A stretch of DNA of 64,000 bases, from the NCBI GenBank assembly GCA_037903475.1, contig JBAJFG010000172.1, positions 3,526,001 to 3,590,000 of the forward strand, in the 5' to 3' direction. The stretch is from Ancylostoma caninum (taxonomy: Eukaryota > Nematoda > Chromadorea > Rhabditida > Ancylostomatidae). The position numbers were made by a program, and so were the translations under genes. A model generated the notes under the pieces. That model did no database searches. It had not been told where the DNA came from and worked only from the letters and a program-made list of their open reading frames with translations. This document shows positions 61,966-64,000 of the stretch, one piece after another; position 1 is the stretch's first letter, and each line of letters begins with the position of its first letter.

Positions 61966-62464
61966 CTAATGACGTTTCGTTCTTTTCTTTCTCGATGGCC
62001 GTAATGGATTTGGAAAACGCGTCTCCTTTTGGGTACGGTGATGCATACAATTTTTTACTTTTACGTGACGTCAGTTGAACTGATCCAGCAGAGACGGCCG
62101 CCTCATTGCACCAGACAACAAGAGCTGGCATGTACCAAGAATTCTGCCTCATCGCAAAGAGATGCGTCGAGTGTTGGTGAGTCTCTCGGCTGACCTCGTC
62201 TCTAAAAACTCCATTCGAATTCGTTATCTATAGTCAAGACTCGTTACAAAGCGAGTGTTCAACTATCCCTTGAGGTCATAAGCATACTACGTCAATACAT
62301 GGACATACTCATAACATGACATTCAATTTCAGAAAACCGCAAATGTCATTTCCACTAGACTCGCTGCTTACAGGAACCAACTACGCGGGAACTGTTGGCT
62401 GAAAATCCGCGGAAACCCAAGAAAAAGAAAAACCTAATGACGTTTCGTTCTTTTCTTTCTCGAT
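61966..62464 (+). repeat. Exact 31-bp direct repeat
   Basis: The 31 bases at 61966-61996 (starting CTAATGACGTTTCG and ending TTTCTCGAT) recur without mismatch at 62434-62464. The second copy forms the pyrimidine tract before the acceptor at 62482/62490. No wider homology surrounds them. Confidence 0.85.
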
Positions 62465-63817
62465 CTTTCGTGAAACTCCCAGAAAATCAGGCTATTCGGA
62501 GAGTGGGAGGAGCCTTCGGCCGAGGGGGTATGTGCACAGTCGTGTTGCTCACAGAACGAGTGTGCATGGATTGAGGAAGGACATCCCAGCGAGAAATATG
62601 GATATGTTTGTGAGCGAATTATTAGTGAATTATCCGAAAAAGTTACACATTTCAGTTGGTCAAAGAAATTTCTTCCCGAGAGAGATTTTTATCAGAAAAT
62701 TTCTTTCATGCCGCGGAATACATAGAGTTTCTTAGAGCGCGCTGTCATCAAGCGCTGAAGAGCGACTGGGATAGTTCACGGTGATGCTTTGGATGAGGCT
62801 GCAAAAACAAGCGCCAGCGCCCAGAGCTATTCCGTCCAGTTCAGGGAAAAAGGCAAAAAATTCATTATAAAAGCTGTGTTTTCCCCCTCATTTTCATGCC
62901 TGAATTACCTATCTTGGCCTATTCTATTCCCTCTCGAGTGACAATGAACTTAAAGTATTTCAAAGTGTGGAGCGCTGTACCTCGAGCTCTGCGATTGGTC
63001 AACTCATCTAACTGACCAATCGCTGGCCCAACCACACCGTTCTTTCAAGGTACATCGCTGAGCTGTGTCAGCGATGCTATGCTACGATTTCGATCAGTAA
63101 ATTTGATGCTAATCCGTTATGCAGACTCAGCACAGGGCTTTTGAAAAAATGCAAGAGATCCTTTGAAAAAAATCAATAATTTTAGCGAAAGTCACAGATC
63201 TATATCTTTAATTACAACTAAAACAGTGGATGAATACTGCCATAATAATCACACAAAGAAAAGAAACGCATATGGAAACGCGCGAAACCGCAGCTCTGAC
63301 AGCTTAGAAAGGACATCTAAGCCTAGAGCTAACCTATTAAATTACAGCAAAAAGCCCAGCAAGACAGCGTCCACACCTTCTCTTCTGGTGAAATGTGAGC
63401 TCAGTTTACAATCTCAGACTGAGTAGATGTGGAAACTGAGGGTTTGGAAAATGACAGAGTTAATTTTTAACCTGAGAGCTCCATCTCAATTACCGCCTGA
63501 AATATGGCAGCGCCAACTATGTGGAACTTCATGGCAACTCAATAATGCATTAGAGAGCTATGAATCAAAGAAAAGATGAAAAAATGACAAGCAAAAGAGA
63601 AAGTAAAGAAGCATGGAAAACAGTAATGAGTGGCGCCAGCCGACTTAACCTCCTAATTGAGTTGGAGAGCAAAGCTTTGCTAATTTTGAAGAAATTGGAG
63701 CGGGCAGTGGAAAAAGGGCATGCTACGAACATTTGGAAAAAGATGAGCAGGACGATGAGCAGCAGCTTAGGAACTGTCTCCAGAACTCCTTCAATGCATC
63801 CAGCAAATCAGCAGTAG
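62089..63817 (+). CDS. Tentative gene (3' part): five phase-linked exons, unknown family
   Basis: Exons 62089-62176, 62491-62605, 62656-62780, 63186-63387 and 63554-63817 (TAG) join in phase (1-2, 2-0, 0-2, 2-0, 0-stop), with over 260 open codons. Acceptors are good (CACATTTCAG, AATAATTTTAG) and donors mostly good (GTGAGTCT, GTGATG, GTGAAATG; GTTTGT is weak). The first exon is the least certain, because other frames are open there and an 83-codon ORF runs on the opposite strand. The second exon is Cys-rich (GVCAQSCCSQNEC), the third helical, the fourth Ser/Lys/Asn-rich, and the last forms an amphipathic helix (LLIELESKALLILKKLERAV) before a Ser-rich end. No domain recognised and no membrane segment. 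A CCAAT fold-back lies in the intron between exons 3 and 4. Confidence 0.42.
62971..63059. mobile_element. CCAAT-type fold-back element, third copy
   Basis: AGCGCTGTACCT at the left mirrors AGGTACATCGCT at the right, around GCGATTGGTCAACTCATC and TAACTGACCAATCGC. This is the same plan as 43656-43762 with a shorter arm (89 bp). It sits within an intron of the tentative 62-64 kb gene. Confidence 0.75.
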
Positions 63818-64000
63818 GTTTATAGTTGGCACCTTTCTATGTACGAACACCTTACAACTGCGGTTCTCGAAAAGCTTTCAAAAGAATGGCGCCGTCACAA
63901 ATGCTTTGGAATCTACCTATATACCTGGAATATGCAGTGCTTTCTGCGGGAACCGCGCAATGAACCACCGAGGGTATTATCGGTTTAAGTTGAGCCAGAC

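Noticed and set aside
1..64000. CRISPR array, bacterial operon, prophage or rRNA/tRNA gene
   Set aside because: No regularly spaced repeats with unique spacers, no intronless adjacent genes, and no tRNA box A/B pair or rRNA segment was recognised by eye.

Overview
The window is eukaryotic and looks like nuclear DNA of a nematode, most likely a clade V/strongylid-type worm. Three genes can be read with GT-AG introns and phase-consistent exons. Two of them begin just after a polypyrimidine-AG site, as expected for spliced-leader trans-splicing. The rest is AT-rich intergenic or intronic DNA packed with small inverted-repeat elements (MITEs/fold-backs) and ATTC/TTTA-type microsatellites. I saw no bacterial operons, CRISPR arrays, rRNA or convincing tRNA genes. 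The species assignment is inference.

Layout: (1) 1-3.7 kb: a GC-rich LTR-like block (1115-2027, minus) with a TATA box, and a roughly 465-bp MITE with long inverted ends. (2) 4.04-9.07 kb, plus strand: a complete 11-exon ERp44-type thioredoxin-fold chaperone (408 aa, WCPYS active site, KTEL tail). Its introns carry a fold-back, a GC-rich MITE and a decayed hAT MITE. (3) 11.4-15.6 kb, minus strand: a complete 4-exon gene for a 196-aa single-pass membrane protein with three PY motifs in its tail (PPKY, PPLY, PPRY). It looks like a HECT/NEDD4-type ligase adaptor or substrate and belongs to no family I recognise. (4) 15.6-53 kb: gene-poor or long-intron DNA with many repeats, including a textbook hAT MITE at 16.3 kb with an 8-bp target duplication and a 750-bp GAAT array at 39.7-40.5 kb. 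Several tentative exon chains lie here: minus 25.6-29.8 kb, plus 28.2-29.3 kb nested inside it, and minus 51.3-51.9 kb. (5) 53.7-56.3 kb, minus strand: a complete 8-exon rhodopsin-class GPCR (347 aa) with an altered DRY motif, and a 257-bp near-perfect hairpin element just upstream. (6) 57-64 kb: candidate coding exons on both strands, a GPCR TM7-like relic, a Tc1/mariner MITE with TA duplication, and a plus-strand exon chain (62.1-63.8 kb) of unknown family.

The three confident genes share no obvious pathway. ERp44 acts in ER/Golgi thiol quality control of secreted and membrane proteins. The PY protein suggests ubiquitin-ligase-dependent membrane trafficking. The GPCR is a signalling or chemosensory receptor. 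Exon joins were made by eye. For the tentative genes the open frames and splice sites are real, but many short exons could arise by chance, and their confidence values reflect that.
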